Made by a program: the position numbers and the translations under genes
Assembly: GCF_028372415.1 (NCBI RefSeq)
Contig: NC_092872.1
Location: forward strand, 265,447,008 to 265,511,007
Source: Notamacropus eugenii
Lineage: Eukaryota > Chordata > Mammalia > Diprotodontia > Macropodidae
Direction of reading: 5' to 3'
Length of the DNA stretch: 64,000 nucleotides
Part shown: piece by piece, positions 51,913 through 63,484 of the stretch
How positions within the stretch are numbered: position 1 is the stretch's first letter
Layout of the letters: every line of letters begins with the position of its first letter
The notes under the pieces: model-generated
The model's input: only the letters and a program-made list of their open reading frames with translations
The model's database searches: none
What the model was told of the DNA's origin: nothing

Positions 51913-52729
51913 TCTAGAGTCATGAATAATTTTAATCTTTTTTCTGTATGTTTTCTCATTCCTCTATGAGCAAAGAACATTTCTTCTCTTGGATCTTAAC
52001 TCTCCTACACATCATAGTATCCTCTATACGTTGGTCAGTGTTTAACTCCCCTGAAAGAACTCATTTTTAAAAAACAATCAAAATAAAAGAGCAGGAGGCC
52101 GTCAGGGGGTTTCCTCTACATTTACAACAGCAGCATAGATTTCAGGACAGTGTAATTACCAGACACAATCCCCAAATAGAGCAGAATTTCTTCCCTACTA
52201 CCAGGCTGTTAAAAAGTGACCTTCAGAGGATGAACCCACCACCTCAGCTAGAAGCCCTCCTTGTGTGAGCAGCATGGAAAACAGCATGCTTCTTCTAGGC
52301 ATTGATGGCAGAAGGGGAAAAAAACACTTGTTGCCTCAATCTAGTTGGCCTGGTAACTAAAATCCCAGCTTCCTGTTGGTTCTCCTTAAATGATCTCATT
52401 CAGTGCTCAGCTCTGAAAGATTAAAGAAGTTTCTGACCAAAAAATATGACAAGTAGCCCTCTGTAGTTTTTTATTTTATATTTGAATACTAAAACTTAAA
52501 TACGTAAGAAGAAGGAACATAATATAAGCTTAAATATCAAATAAGCAAAGAAAACTATGTCATGTTCATAGCAGAATATAGAAGAGGTTTCAAAATATAG
52601 AACAATAACTTACCATTCCCACAAGGATTAAATATTGTTCTTATGTTAAGAGCTGTCCATCTTTTCTTTGCTTCCTTATAAGTTATCTCTTGTTCTCTGC
52701 TGTACACTTTTTAATTTGTTCTTTTTCCT
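51913..52729. other. Repeat-free block
   Basis: About 800 bp without recognised repeats, with a comparatively GC-balanced part at 52100-52430. No coding motif. A possible conserved noncoding region. Confidence 0.35.
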
Positions 52730-54907
52730 CCTTCTTCGCCCTCCCCAGACTACAATTCTACAATCTGTATATAGATACTGATATATGCAAGCACATACAC
52801 ATATACATACATACATATATAAACATATACTTTCCCTAAGAGAGTCTCCTCCTAATCTTTGTTTTTATGTTTGTGCATATCTCTTTTTTCCTGTCTCTCC
52901 TAACTCCTCTACTTTACTTCTACACACTACTTTGCAATCCTATTACTTAACCTACCCCACCATAACAATCCCTCCCTCATCCTCTCCTCTAAAGATCCCT
53001 CTCTACCCTCCCTATCCCCTTAGAGTTTTACTTCTTTCTAAATTTAGGAGACTTTTATACTCTTCTAGATGTATATGTATTTTCCCCTCTTAAACCCATT
53101 TCCAATGGAAGTAGGTTTCCAGAATTAACAGCCACCCTCCCCCATCTAAATCCTCTGTATTGGTTCTTTCTCTTGTACCTCATTTCTGCAAGATAATTGC
53201 TCTTTCAGCTGTTCTGGAACGATTTTACTTTTTGAAGTCATGTCACACTCAGGTCTACACCAATCTTTCTTATACGTTACCCAATTACTGGTAGCAATTT
53301 TAGATGTAGGTTTTTACATTTTACATACATAAAAGGTGAAGAGTCTATCTTTACTGAGTCTCTTGTAATTGGTCTTTTGTATGTACCTTATATTTCTCTT
53401 GACTCTTGTATGTCAAATCTTCTATTAAGTTCAGGTTGTTTTTTTTTTTAACTAAGTCCTGAAAGTCTGACAATTCACTAAATGTCCATTTTTTTTTTAT
53501 TCAGAATTATGCTTAGCTATGCTTGGCATGATATTTTTGACCAGAAGCCCAGTTCTTTTGCTCTTTGATATATAGTGTTCCAAGACCTAGGTCTTGTGTG
53601 ATTCTAATTGTGGTACCACCATATGTAAATTTTTTTCTTGTTGCTTGTAATATTTTGTCCTTGAGTGGGGGATTTCAGAATTTGACTGTAATATTGCCGT
53701 GAGTTTTCCTCATAGGATCTCTTTGTGCTGATTGGTAGATTTTTTCTATTTCTACTTTCCCCTCTTGTTCTAATGTTTAAGGACAATTTTATAAAATTAT
53801 TTCTTGTATTATCATATCAAGATTCTTTTTCGAATCATAGCTTTCAGGTAGTACAATTATTCTATTTTCTTTTCTTGATCTGTTCTCCAGATAAACAACT
53901 ATTTTCCTTATGAGATGTTTCACATTCCCTTCTCTTTTTCATTCTTTACATTTTACATTTTTATTTCTTGACCTCTTATAACCTCACTGGCTTCCCCTTG
54001 CCCAGTTCTGATTTTCAAGGAGTCATTTTCTTCCTTAAGATCCTGAATCTCCTATTCTATTTGCTTGACTTTTTTTCTTAATCTTCTTGGGGGTTTTTTT
54101 ATTATTCTTATTTTTCTTCTTTAGTTATTCCTTAATTGTTCTCATTTGATTTTTAAAGTCATTTTTAAGTTTTTCAATGAATTCCATTTGGGCAGGTGAG
54201 CATTGGTCATTACTCTTTGGGGTAGAAGAGGGTTTGTTTGTTTTTTTACTTCATTATCATCCTCTGAAGATGAACCCTGGTCTTTTCTATTCCCATAGTA
54301 GCTCTCTATGGTTGGAATCTTTCTCCTTTGCTTGTGCATTTTTTAATAGTTTAGTCTTATAATCACTTCTAGTCCTGTGGTATGGGAGATGGTGCCTCTG
54401 GCCTCAGATCCTCCTCAGTTCTCCCCTCTGACCTTAAACTCAAACAAACACTTCCATCCTCCTTTAAGTACCCACAGCCAATGGCATCCCACCCTAATGG
54501 GTTCCTTCTCACCCCTACCATGTCTCCATAGCACAGATGGGTCTGGTATTCCTTGTCAGCAGAGGTTCCTTATATCTTTCCCAGCTCAGAAGCCCAACTC
54601 CCCTCACTGTCTTGGGGATAAATGTTCCTGTGGCTGGGGCCAAGGCAGCCTCCTGACCCAGCTAACCCCAAGGCTTGCCACTTGTTCAGGTGGTCCAACT
54701 CTTCACAGGGACAATACCTCATCCTGGGATATTTCCTCAGATCTTCTGAGGAACTGTTCCTGAGGACAAGAGGACCCCTGTTCTGCCCCTACTCTTATTT
54801 ATTTTCACCGATCTATGTCCACCCTTAGGTTCTATGTGTCTACTTTGTGGGGGAAAATCTTGAGAGCTTGAAATTTTCGGACTTACTCTACCATCTTCCC
54901 AGCTACC
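52730..54907 (-). mobile_element. HAL1-like element D, antisense, older subfamily
   Basis: The right edge 'ctctaccatcttcccagcta' is the complement of an L1 5' start ('agctgggaagatggtagag'). Leftward on the minus strand lie a 5' UTR of about 560 bp, ORF1 and a 3' UTR, with no ORF2. The sequence differs strongly from A-C, so it is a different and probably older subfamily. The left (3') edge is uncertain by about 100 bp. Confidence 0.82.
53440..54339 (-). pseudogene. L1 ORF1p relic of element D
   Basis: The frame opens with MHKQRRKIPTIESYYGNRKD (54339 down), then an acidic SSSEDDNEVKK stretch, as in L1 ORF1p N-termini, and 'WNSLKNLKMTLKI' entering the coiled coil. Further down, in broken frames, blocks equivalent to the RRM-like and C-terminal domains are seen (53604-53786: RSYEENSRQYYSQILKSPTQ). 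The N-terminal 'TIESYYG' corresponds to TIESYF in A and TIEGYF in B and C. Confidence 0.75.
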
Positions 54908-54914
54908 TGAAATG

Positions 54915-55035
54915 ATAATTCAATTCATGGAAGTTTTTGAGTGCCTCCAATGGGTCTGGTGCTATATTGGTACTATATTAGTATACAAGAGTAAAAGTAC
55001 AACAGTCTCTATCCTCAATAAGGTTCCATTCTTCT
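54915..55035 (-). mobile_element. L2 3' end, antisense
   Basis: 'tttttgagtgcctccaatgg' and 'gtctctatcctcaataaggt' in antisense L2 order. Confidence 0.6.
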
Positions 55036-55570
55036 CAGAACTTAATAACAGCACAACACATGTTATGTAGATGTAGGTCCTTGAAGTTTTTGACATTACA
55101 AAGGGATGATCCTAATATTACAGTTATTCCTTTCACATTGAGACTTTCCCCCTTGTGGTTTTGATATGTCATGGGTAGGCATAAGAAATTAAATAAGTTT
55201 TTTAGGGGGAGTTTTGCAGAAGCTGCAGATGACAGGTGAAGGCCAGCAGGTGACACAGAAAACATTTAGAAATTCAAAAATACATAAAATATCATCATAG
55301 AATTGTATAATATCAACATATTTTATCTTTTAATAGCAAATAATTCAGATTTCTTCTCTGATACAAAGACAGTGTCAAAAAATTTTTATTTTATTTAATC
55401 TAAATCACCAGGACACTGCACCCCTAACCTCTGAGATGTAGAAGTGATAACTGTATATCACTGATCTAAGAAAAAAGGAGGATGATATAACTGGTCATGA
55501 AGCAACATGCCAAGCTCTTACCAATAGAGGACCACAAAATGGGAAATCAATCTCAGCTGGCGTTTTATCT
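55036..55570. mobile_element. Probable interspersed repeat, family unknown
   Basis: Phrases such as 'ttcctttcacattgagactt', 'tttgatatgtcatgggtagg', 'tctaaatcaccaggacactg' and 'aagctcttaccaatagagga' look like a dispersed marsupial repeat to me, but I cannot name it and only one copy is in the window. Confidence 0.35.
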
Positions 55571-55639
55571 ACATGAGAGGGCTCCCTCTTCCCAAGTAAA
55601 CTTTTTTTCCTTTTACTATAGTTATTTGTGGAAATATCA

Positions 55640-55740
55640 TCTCCATTCAGTAGGTTATAAGCTCCTGGAGGATGGGAGTATTTCATTTTTGTCTCTGCAA
55701 ACCCACAGCCTAAGTGTCAAATGCATAGGATTGGTAAGAC
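55640..55740 (+). mobile_element. L2 3' UTR fragment
   Basis: 'aggttataagctcctggagg' and 'tttgtctctgcaaacccaca'. Ends before the L2 terminus, at short repeats of 'gtaagacac'. Confidence 0.6.
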
Positions 55741-55784
55741 ACATGGTAAGACACATAGTAAGACAGCTGGGTGGCATGGGAGAC

Positions 55785-56160
55785 ATATACTGGTACAGCT
55801 AGGTGGGACAGTGGGTATACTGCTGCCTTGGGACTTGAATTCAAATCCTGCCTCAGATATTTGCGAGTTATGTATTGGCAAGTCATTCAACCTCTATCAG
55901 CCTCAGTTTGGTCATCTGTAAAATGAGCCTAACTATAGCACCTACCTTAGAGAATCAAATGAGGTAATATATAAATAAATATAATATAATATAGCATTAT
56001 ATAAATATGGAATACAAATAAATGAAATTTAAATAAAATAAAACTAAATATAAATATATAAATAAACTTATAAATATATAAAAATATGTAAGTAAATAAA
56101 TAAAAACTACGTTTAAACAACATATAAATAAGTCTCAAAGGGCTATGTAAAAGCTCTGTT
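55785..56160 (+). mobile_element. THER/MIR SINE split by an AT-rich expansion
   Basis: 'ggacttgaattcaaatcctg', 'gttatgtattggcaagtcat', 'aatcaaatgaggtaatatat'; then about 165 bp of aataa-type sequence; then the expected tail 'ctcaaagggctatgtaaaag' at about 56132. The tail motif appears to have expanded in place. Confidence 0.75.
55962..56125. repeat. (AAATA)n-like AT-rich tract
   Basis: Imperfect ataaata units, inside the SINE tail between 'gtaatat' and 'ctcaaagggc'. Confidence 0.9.
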
Positions 56161-56238
56161 GTTAGGATGCTTAATGTATAATTGTTGAACTGGATTTATG
56201 ACCCTATGTCACCTACTTCCCCTCAGAAGAATATTCAG

Positions 56239-56466
56239 CAGGCATTCTTAATCTTTTTTGTATTATGGTTCCCTTTGGCAGTCTGGTAGAGTCTATAGAT
56301 TCTTCCTCAGAATCATGTTTTTAAATAATTGAAGAAAATACTAAAATTCAGTTAGAGATTATTGAAAATAAAGATATATTTTTTTCCTATCCAGATTCAT
56401 GAACCCTTTGAAATCTATTTATAGATGATTCCTTGGGGGTTTTTGAACCCCAGGTTAAAACCCCCT
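56239..56466. mobile_element. hAT-type miniature element ('cttaatc' family)
   Basis: Left end 'caggcattcttaatcttttt', right end 'ggttaaaaccccctg'. Interior 'ggcagtctggtagagtctat' is shared with 17307. About 228 bp, near-complete. Confidence 0.8.
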
Positions 56467-56810
56467 GGTAAAAAATCCTCTGTGTCCATCAGCTCACAAC
56501 CATATTTCCATCATCCCTCCCTTTACAGTTATGGTTTTATGAAATACGTGAAACAAAGCAGTTGAATAAGACATGAGATCTGTTAATATCCCAATTTCTA
56601 ATACATTTTCTGAGGTACAATTGAAAGCTTGCAGAGTAAACACACCATAGAGGTGGCAATTAGAATTGAGCCTGCCAGTTTCATTTGCTCTCAATCCCCA
56701 CCTTCCTTCCCCACCTCCTGCCCATCCCACCTTCGTGACAGGCACCACATGAGCTTAATGAAAATTATGAGCCTTGTCTTTTATAAAGAATCGCAGTCCT
56801 TTCTTTAAAT

Positions 56811-56813
<3 letters not shown>

Positions 56814-56846
<33 letters not shown>
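56814..56846. repeat. (AC)n microsatellite
   Basis: About 16 pure AC units. Confidence 0.97.
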
Positions 56847-56848
<2 letters not shown>

Positions 56849-57604
56849 AACAGTTGACTTTTTAAAAAATAGTGCCAATACTCAGGCTTGACAAAAGGGA
56901 AGGCGTGCCTGCTAAGAAGGCAGCCACCTGGAACGATAGTTCTTAAGCAGATGGTACAGCAACAAATTAGCCCAAATGTAAGACTCATAGTCTAGTTCTG
57001 GAAAAACGTGCACAGATGTTTCCTAGGATAATCCAAATGACCCCAACTACTCATGCTGTTCACATTTGGCTTCCATTATAAATGAAAGAGGCATTTTTTT
57101 TGAAGATGCCTCTTTGCCTATTATGAACCAAATTGAGAGAATGAAAGATAGCTCTCTAGATACCACAGAAGTCTCTTCTAGGCTGGAATGACCAAAGACC
57201 TTTCATACATGTTGTTCTCTCTTCCTTAAGAGTAGGATAGTTGATCTACATTGGGAAATAGATTAGGTTGTGAGACAAGTGGTGGATATAGTGTTACTTG
57301 GCATATCATGACATGACATGGTGGGAGAAGGATGTGAACACTTGTCATGGCACCTGGATTTTCATGACTACTCTGCGATTAACTTACTTTGGAATTTGGA
57401 CCATCAATTTACTCTTTCTTCATTCCCCTAACGAATGATTCCAATGCTGGGGTATCACAACGTGGGCCTGGTGAAAGGGTGGGAGAGATGTGGACAACTG
57501 CTACACATGGTAGATTCCTGAGCAATGTTAGTTGACTGATTAACTGCATAACTCCTCCCAATGTGGTTTTCATCTACATCATTTTGTTGAAGCTGCCATT
57601 TCTA
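56847..57604. other. Repeat-free block
   Basis: About 760 bp with no recognised repeat. A 10-bp inverted repeat aaagaggcat/atgcctcttt lies at 57085-57115. No coding motif. Confidence 0.4.
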
Positions 57605-57711
57605 TGACCTCATTATTGGCAAATTCAGTGACTAATATATTCTTTCCCCACCTTGACTTCTCTGCAGTATTTGATGCTATTAACAAATCCCACCTTTCTA
57701 ATGATGTCTTC

Positions 57712-57893
57712 AATCAATCAATAAACATTTATTCAGTACCTACTATATATATATACATATATACATATATATGTGTGTGTGTGCATATATATATATATAT
57801 ATATGAAAAACCAGACACTGTGCTAAGTGATAGAGATACAAACAAAGACAAAAGATAGTCCCTGACTTCAAGGAGATTACAGTTAATTAGGCT
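57712..57893 (-). mobile_element. L2 3' end, antisense, inserted in the sense L2
   Basis: 'atcaataaacatttattcag' through 'ccagacactgtgctaagtga' to 'tccctgacttcaaggagatt'. It contains an AT/GT microsatellite at 57743-57804. Confidence 0.75.
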
Positions 57894-57974
57894 TCTTACT
57901 TGGCTCTGTGACATGAGTCATGATTTTCTTCTTACCTCTCTGCACTCCCCTCTACTGTTGATTCCGAATCTTTT

Positions 57975-58040
57975 GTAAAGTACTTAATACCACGCCTGGC
58001 ACACGTCCTTAATAAATGTGTGTTTCTTTCCTCTTATTGC
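57975..58040 (+). mobile_element. L2 3' terminus, extra copy
   Basis: 'gtaaagtacttaataccacg', 'cctggcacacgtccttaata' and 'aatgtgtgtttc' form a second L2 3' end inside the host L2. Confidence 0.65.
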
Positions 58041-58049
58041 TTCAGTTCT

Positions 58050-58210
<161 letters not shown>

Positions 58211-58990
58211 TGTCTCCCTTGGAAGTAATATTGACTCCTATACTTATTATCTCTATGCAGATGCCTCCCAAACGTATATCTAGTCCCCTAATCTCTCCCA
58301 AAAGCTTCAGATCTATGTTTTTAGCTTCCTGCTTAATGTCCTCATTGATCTGTCCCACATGTTGACATATTAAAGCCTAAATTTATCATCTTCCTTCATC
58401 CAAAAAAAATGGCTCTCCTGATTTTTGTTCATACACTTCTATGGATACATCCACTCAAGCTCATCTTTCATCACAGGCTCATCTTTGAATCTTCCTTGTC
58501 CCTCACTCCCAAATCCAATCAGTTGACAAATTCCACCCATTTTACTTACCAAGATTATGCCTCTCACCTTTGGCCCTTCCATTTTAATCCTTCTTCAACC
58601 ACCTACCTCAGGTGTACAACACCTTCTGCCTAGGTCCTAGGCTATTATAAGAGCCCCTTCATTGGGCCTCTTGCCTCCAACTCCACTGCTTCTTCTCTTC
58701 CATCTGCAAATATGCTCTGGCCTCCAACTCATCTTTACCATGGCCATCTCAGTGATCTTCCTGCTCTGCTCACCTTACATCAATCGCTTCACCCAAAGCC
58801 TTCTGTGGCTCCCTAGTATCTACTAAATAAGGCATAAAGTGGTAATCATGATGTTGATAGTCCACTATAATTCAACCCCAATCTACCTTTCCAGGATTGT
58901 TACATCTATTCCACTTCAGATTGTCCATTCCATAGAAACTCAGCTACTCTGCATCACTTTCCTTCACTGTCTTCTCCTTCTCCATTCCTT

Positions 58991-59246
58991 TCCATGATGC
59001 AGCTAGATGGTGCAATGGATAGTGTTGGAACTGGAATCAGAAGAATGGAGTTCAAATCCTGCCTCAGATACTTCCTAGCTGTGTGACCTTAGGCAAAACA
59101 CTCAAACCCTCTGTGCCTCGGTTTCCCCATAGATAAGGAGATATTAATAGTGCCTACCTCCCAAGATTGTTGTAGAGATAAAATTAGATAATATTTATAA
59201 AATACTTTGCAAATCTTAAAGTGCTATATTAATGCTAATTGTTACT
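58991..59246 (+). mobile_element. THER/MIR SINE inserted in the L2 3' UTR
   Basis: 'gatgcagctagatggtgcaa', 'gagttcaaatcctgcctcag', 'agctgtgtgaccttaggcaa', 'gtgcctacctcccaagattg' and 'taaagtgctatattaatgct'. L2 reads 'ccattcctttcc' before and 'catatgccccaaatgg' after it. Confidence 0.9.
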
Positions 59247-59580
59247 TTTACATATGCCCCAAATGGACTGCTTCCCGTTCCATCATCAATTCTGATCTGA
59301 TTAAATCCTTCAAAGTCAAAGAGAGCCACTTTCTCCTTATAAGCCTTCATTTATTCTCCTAAATCTCTACGTTGGAAAGGGATCTTTCCTTCCTCCAGTT
59401 TCTCCACTTTTCTCCTGGATGTCCCTTTTGTATATATTACTTTATCTCTTATATCACAGTGATTTACACAAATGTCATTTCTCTTCTGATAGAATGTATG
59501 CCCAATCAGAAAAGGGTCTGTGATTTGTCCTTCTGTATCCCCAATACCATGCCCTTCATATTACAGGTGTTTAATGAATG

Positions 59581-60229
59581 AGGAAGAGGTTGGGGTCAGA
59601 GACCAGATGCTCTGCTCTCCTCAGAAACAGGCTGTGCTGGATTAGAATTAGATCTTCTCCAGTAAATGTTGTTTGTCTAAGAGAAATAATTTTTAGAATC
59701 AAGCTATACTTCTGACTGCTATCACTTCATGGGGAAAGAGTGCCTCAAGCTATATATCCAAGGCTTGAGTCCCTTCCCACTAGATGCCTGTTCCACAAGA
59801 ATACACATAGCAAACAGCAAATAAACTCATTTATCCAAGTTGATAGCAAAACAGAAATCAGAGAAAATAGACATGGCAGATATATACCAGACAATACAGA
59901 GTGAATGTACTCTCCCATTGGGAGTTTGAACAAGAGTCTCCGATCTCACTCAAGGGGAAATTCCCTGGGAATAGGGACACGATCAAAGTGCAGACTCTTC
60001 TACATGCTGGCTTCTTCTCAATCTTTCTCCCTTACAGACAGAGTCTGGAATGGCATGATTTTTCTCTAGCAAAGAGAAGACCAAAGATCAGAATTGCTCT
60101 TCAATCTAGCCCTCACAAACTTGACCCCTGATGCTGACATGGAGCTTTGACTAATTAATCTCCCCCAATGAGAAGAGTTTCATACAAAAAGACTTTGAGA
60201 GAAGAGTTACATTCACCTCCATCAGCCCT
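59581..60229. other. Unassigned
   Basis: About 650 bp. Its style (for example 'gatgctgacatggagctttg', 'actaattaatctcccccaat') hints at a dispersed repeat, but nothing firm. No coding motif in the frames at 59745-59933 (-) or 59901-60131 (+). Confidence 0.35.
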
Positions 60230-60497
60230 TAGGGAAGGGAGAAAGGAAGGAAATAAGTATTTAGACAGGACCTACTATGTGCCAGGTGCTGTGCTAAATG
60301 TTATGTCTTTTCATTCTCACAACAGCCCTGGGAACTAGACACTATTATTATCTCTATTTCACGGTGGAGCAAACTGAGGCAAACAGAAATTAAGTGACTT
60401 GCGAAAGGTCACATAACTAGCATCTGAGGATGGATCTGAACTCAGAGCTTCCTGACTCAAAGTCCAGCATGCCATCCACAGTGCCACCTAAATTCCA
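60230..60497 (-). mobile_element. MIR SINE, antisense, near full length
   Basis: 'cctactatgtgccaggtgct', 'cattctcacaacagccctgg', 'agcaaactgaggcaaacaga', 'aagtgacttgcgaaaggtca' and 'ctgaactcagagcttcctga'. Confidence 0.9.
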
Positions 60498-60548
60498 GTG
60501 TCTGATATGTATTAGGTGCTTAATGAATGCTGATTGACTTTCTGATAG
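60498..60548 (+). mobile_element. L2 3' terminus
   Basis: 'gtctgatatgtattaggtgc' and 'ttaatgaatgctgattgact'. Confidence 0.7.
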
Positions 60549-60660
60549 ACTGTCCTCCCCACTGCTGACCCTTTTTTGCATATGAGGCTGGAGATCTTGA
60601 CTAAGGCACTAGGATTTAGAGCAATCTGTCTACAGCCAACAATGAGCTCATGGTTTTAGC

Positions 60661-60840
60661 CAGGCCTGCACAGCCTGAGGCCAGTGGACAGTTGACAGTC
60701 CTCAGGGTGTCTGAGCGTGCCAAAGGATTTCCTCTACATATGAAAAATGTTTTCCTCTACATTTTTCACCTGTGGTTGAAGTCCTTTGGCACACAGCAAG
60801 TAGCCTGAGGGCCAAAAGGGTTGCAGGTTGTACAGTTTTA
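60661..60840. mobile_element. hAT-type palindromic miniature element
   Basis: Left end 'caggcctgcacagcctgagg', right end 'gggttgcaggttgtacagtt'. Internal arms 'gtgccaaaggatttc' and 'gaagtcctttggcac' are inverted, and a central 'cctctacat' is repeated. Confidence 0.75.
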
Positions 60841-60924
60841 AAACTGCATTTTATTAATAAAATCATCATAGCTTAGAGTTCTAAATCAAAATACAGGTCA
60901 GATCACTAAGAGGAGCAGATCAGA

Positions 60925-61005
60925 GCCTATTTTTTGTCTTTCTTTGTGTCCCCAGCACTTCGCTCAACACATAGTAGGAGCTTAATAAATGTCAGTTGCT
61001 GACAA
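60925..61005 (+). mobile_element. L2 3' end
   Basis: 'tgtgtccccagcacttcgct' then 'agtaggagcttaataaatgt', a well-preserved terminus. Confidence 0.8.
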
Positions 61006-61149
61006 TGTAAATTCTGTAGATTCAAGAATCCTCAAATTTTCACTCTGCATGCAGTTAAAGGTACCTTACTCAAAAGCAATTAAGATTGATCTTATTTTTA
61101 AAGAAAGCTGACTTTAAATTACCATGAAAAACAGAAAATGCACAACTTA

Positions 61150-61540
61150 AAAGAGAGACTTCTGCCACTCCATCACACCTGAATTCCCTCTCCTTCTCCT
61201 CCTACATTGCCACAATGGAGGGCCTTTTGCCTTGAAGCCTCCTTCTTCAGATTATCACTCTACCTTCCTGCTCACCACCCCCAGAACCGTTCTTTTGGGA
61301 AGGGCTCCACCATAGTTCATTTCACTCACACCTGGATTCTTTTTGGATTCCTCATCTTTCTCTCTGCTACATTAGCCACCTCTTCTCTCTCTCCCCTCCC
61401 GCTTTCCATGTGTTATCTTCCCCCCTTTAGAATATAAGCTTCTTAAGGATAAAGATTGTCTTGTTTGCTTTTATAGGTGTCCCAGGCACATAGCGCAGTA
61501 CTTGGTTCATATTAAATCCTTAATAAATGATCTATGTACT
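61150..61540 (+). mobile_element. L2 3' UTR and end
   Basis: 'cttcccccctttagaatata', 'agcttcttaaggataaagat', 'gtgtcccaggcacatagcgc' and 'aatccttaataaatgatcta'. The upstream part (61150-61390) is less certain. Confidence 0.7.
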
Positions 61541-61909
61541 ATATAGGAAGGTAGGAGGTAACACTTTGCCAGTCACTAGAACTCTCAGGGCAGATGAACT
61601 TATGTCATCTCTCAAAAAGACTTTTTCAATGTACAGTGTGGTTCCAGCCACTCAACACTCACCCCCGGACTCCATTCATTGTTGTCGTTGGGGATTCAGG
61701 TCTCTCAGGATTGTGCTTGGCTCCTCTGTCTATCATGGAGTGATTTAAAATGCCCCTGCTGAGATGGTAATCCCGCCTTCCAGCCCAGTGTCTATAATAG
61801 CTCAATCTCTCCCTGGCCTGCAAAGACTAGAAACCCTAGGATTCTGCAATGACTTCAGTCCCTCTTGCAAGGCAGCCAGTTCAATCCTTTGTTATAATAA
61901 TAGGATAGA
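61541..61909. other. No recognised feature
   Basis: About 370 bp unassigned. The frame 61527-61748 (+) has no recognised motif. Confidence 0.4.
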
Positions 61910-62126
61910 AAACAAGGAAATAAGCTTTTATTAAGTACCTTGTGCCAGGTACTGATCTAAGTGCTTTGCAGTTATCTCTTATAATCCTCACAGTAAGCCT
62001 AGGAGGTAAATTCTATTATCATCCTCATTTTACAGTTGAGGAAACTGAGGCAGACAAAAATTAATTGATTTCCTCTGGGTCACATAAATTTCTGAGATGG
62101 ATTTAAACTCAGATCTTCCTGACTCT
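61910..62126 (-). mobile_element. MIR SINE, antisense, split by a MAR1-like SINE
   Basis: 'tgccaggtactgatctaagt', 'cctcattttacagttgagga' and 'aactcagatcttcctgactc'. The remaining head 'atccactgtgccgtctagct' appears at 62373-62400 after the insertion. Confidence 0.9.
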
Positions 62127-62360
62127 GGGTGGGGAGGTAGGTGGTATCATGGATAAAGTGGTGGGCCTGGAGTCAGGAAGACTCATTTTCCTGAGTTCAA
62201 ATCCATTCTCAAATACCCCTACGCATGTGACTTAGCCCTATTTGCCTCATCTATAAAATGAGCTGGAGAAGGAAATGGTAAACCACTCTAGTATTTTTTC
62301 CAAGAAAACCCCAGTGGGGTAACAAAGAATTGCACATGACTGAAAAATGAACAACAACAA
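62127..62360 (+). mobile_element. MAR1-like SINE with exact target copies
   Basis: 'ggtaggtggtatcatggata', 'ctgagttcaaatccattctc', 'gctggagaaggaaatggtaa', 'accactctagtattttttcc' and a tail ending 'gaacaacaacaa'. The target copy cttcctgactct is at 62115-62126 and 62361-62372, so both borders are exact. Confidence 0.95.
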
Positions 62361-62400
62361 CTTCCTGACTCTATCCACTGTGCCGTCTAGCTACCTATAG
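62361..62400 (-). mobile_element. MIR SINE, antisense, head resumed
   Basis: Begins with the second target copy and completes the MIR head 'ctgtgccgtctagctaccta'. Confidence 0.85.
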
Positions 62401-62519
62401 ATTTAAAGCTGGAAGTCACTTTCAAATTCTAGTCCCAGGTCTGTACTTAGAAATGAGGGATACAGAGAATCCAATAGACTTAGCTGGATGACCACTTAAA
62501 ACTAGTACTAAGTAAAAGA

Positions 62520-62665
62520 CCCATAATTTGAAACTTGATTTAAATCTGAGACTTTGCACAAGGCTTTTAATTACTCTGGACTTTAGTTTCCTCACCTATA
62601 AATTGAGGGGCTTATACTGGATGAACCCTTCTAGTCCTTAACCTTGAATTCTTTGATTCCAACTC
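62520..62665 (+). mobile_element. MIR-like SINE with CR1/L3-type tail
   Basis: 'gactttagtttcctcaccta', 'taaattgaggggcttatact' and 'cttctagtccttaaccttga'. Head diverged. Confidence 0.7.
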
Positions 62666-62989
62666 TATCATTCTCTCTCCCTCCTCCACCATATTGCCTC
62701 TCTTATTATGATTCTAATTTAACTAATTCCAGATATACTTGAGATTATTAACTGAACAATTAATTCTTAGGAAAGATCTAGTCTAAACTATGTTATATTA
62801 TTAATGGACACAGGAATATCAGTTAGCAGATTTAATTATTCATAAGCTCATCTTGGCATCTGCCCAGTGAGCTGTCAGTGGCATCATTTTGACAAATGAG
62901 GTATGTTTTTATGCACTAGCCAGGGTGTACATTAGTGCTCAAGAAAGCAAAACTCATAAATTATGATTATAGACTTCTACTCCAATAAC
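62666..62989. other. No recognised feature
   Basis: About 320 bp, AT-rich, apparently unique; includes 'cagatttaattattcataag'. Confidence 0.4.
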
Positions 62990-63470
62990 TATAATGAAGT
63001 GCCTACTACGGGCAAGGCTCTGTACCGGCACTAGAAGTTTAAAGCAAAATCAAAATGAGTCCTACTTTGAATAGCTACTAAGAGATTGGAACAGACTTAC
63101 AGCTAAGGAATTTCTTGATAGTGTTGGGAGGAAGAGAGAAATCATGACAAAGACAGTCATGAGAGACTCCCCATATGGGGTGGCAACTGAACTGAGTCTT
63201 GAAGGAACCTGGTGATTCAAATGGACGGAGAGGAGAAGCAAATGCTGTTACCCAGACAAGCAGCAGTCTGTACATGGTGGAGGGGGGTGGAATGTGGGAT
63301 TCAGGAATTGGAAAATAGTCCAGTTTGGCTGAAACTTGGAGTGTGGGAAGAGGACCATTATGGAATAAGCCCAGAAAGGTAGGCTGGAGCCAGAATATTA
63401 AGGGTCTTCAATATCAAGCTGAGGGGGTTTTATTTTATCCCAATGGCAATAAGGAGCCTATTGAGTAGTG
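62990..63470 (-). mobile_element. L2 LINE, antisense
   Basis: 'aagtgcctactacgggcaag', 'ctgaactgagtcttgaagga', 'gtccagtttggctgaaactt', 'aggtaggctggagccagaat' and 'tttattttatcccaatggca' in full antisense order. Confidence 0.88.
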
Positions 63471-63484
63471 GACTTCACAACTTG

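Noticed and set aside
54377-54763. 128-codon forward frame in a GC-richer patch
   Set aside because: It lies antisense in the 5' UTR of HAL1-like D and has no domain; the composition is that of L1 5' UTRs.
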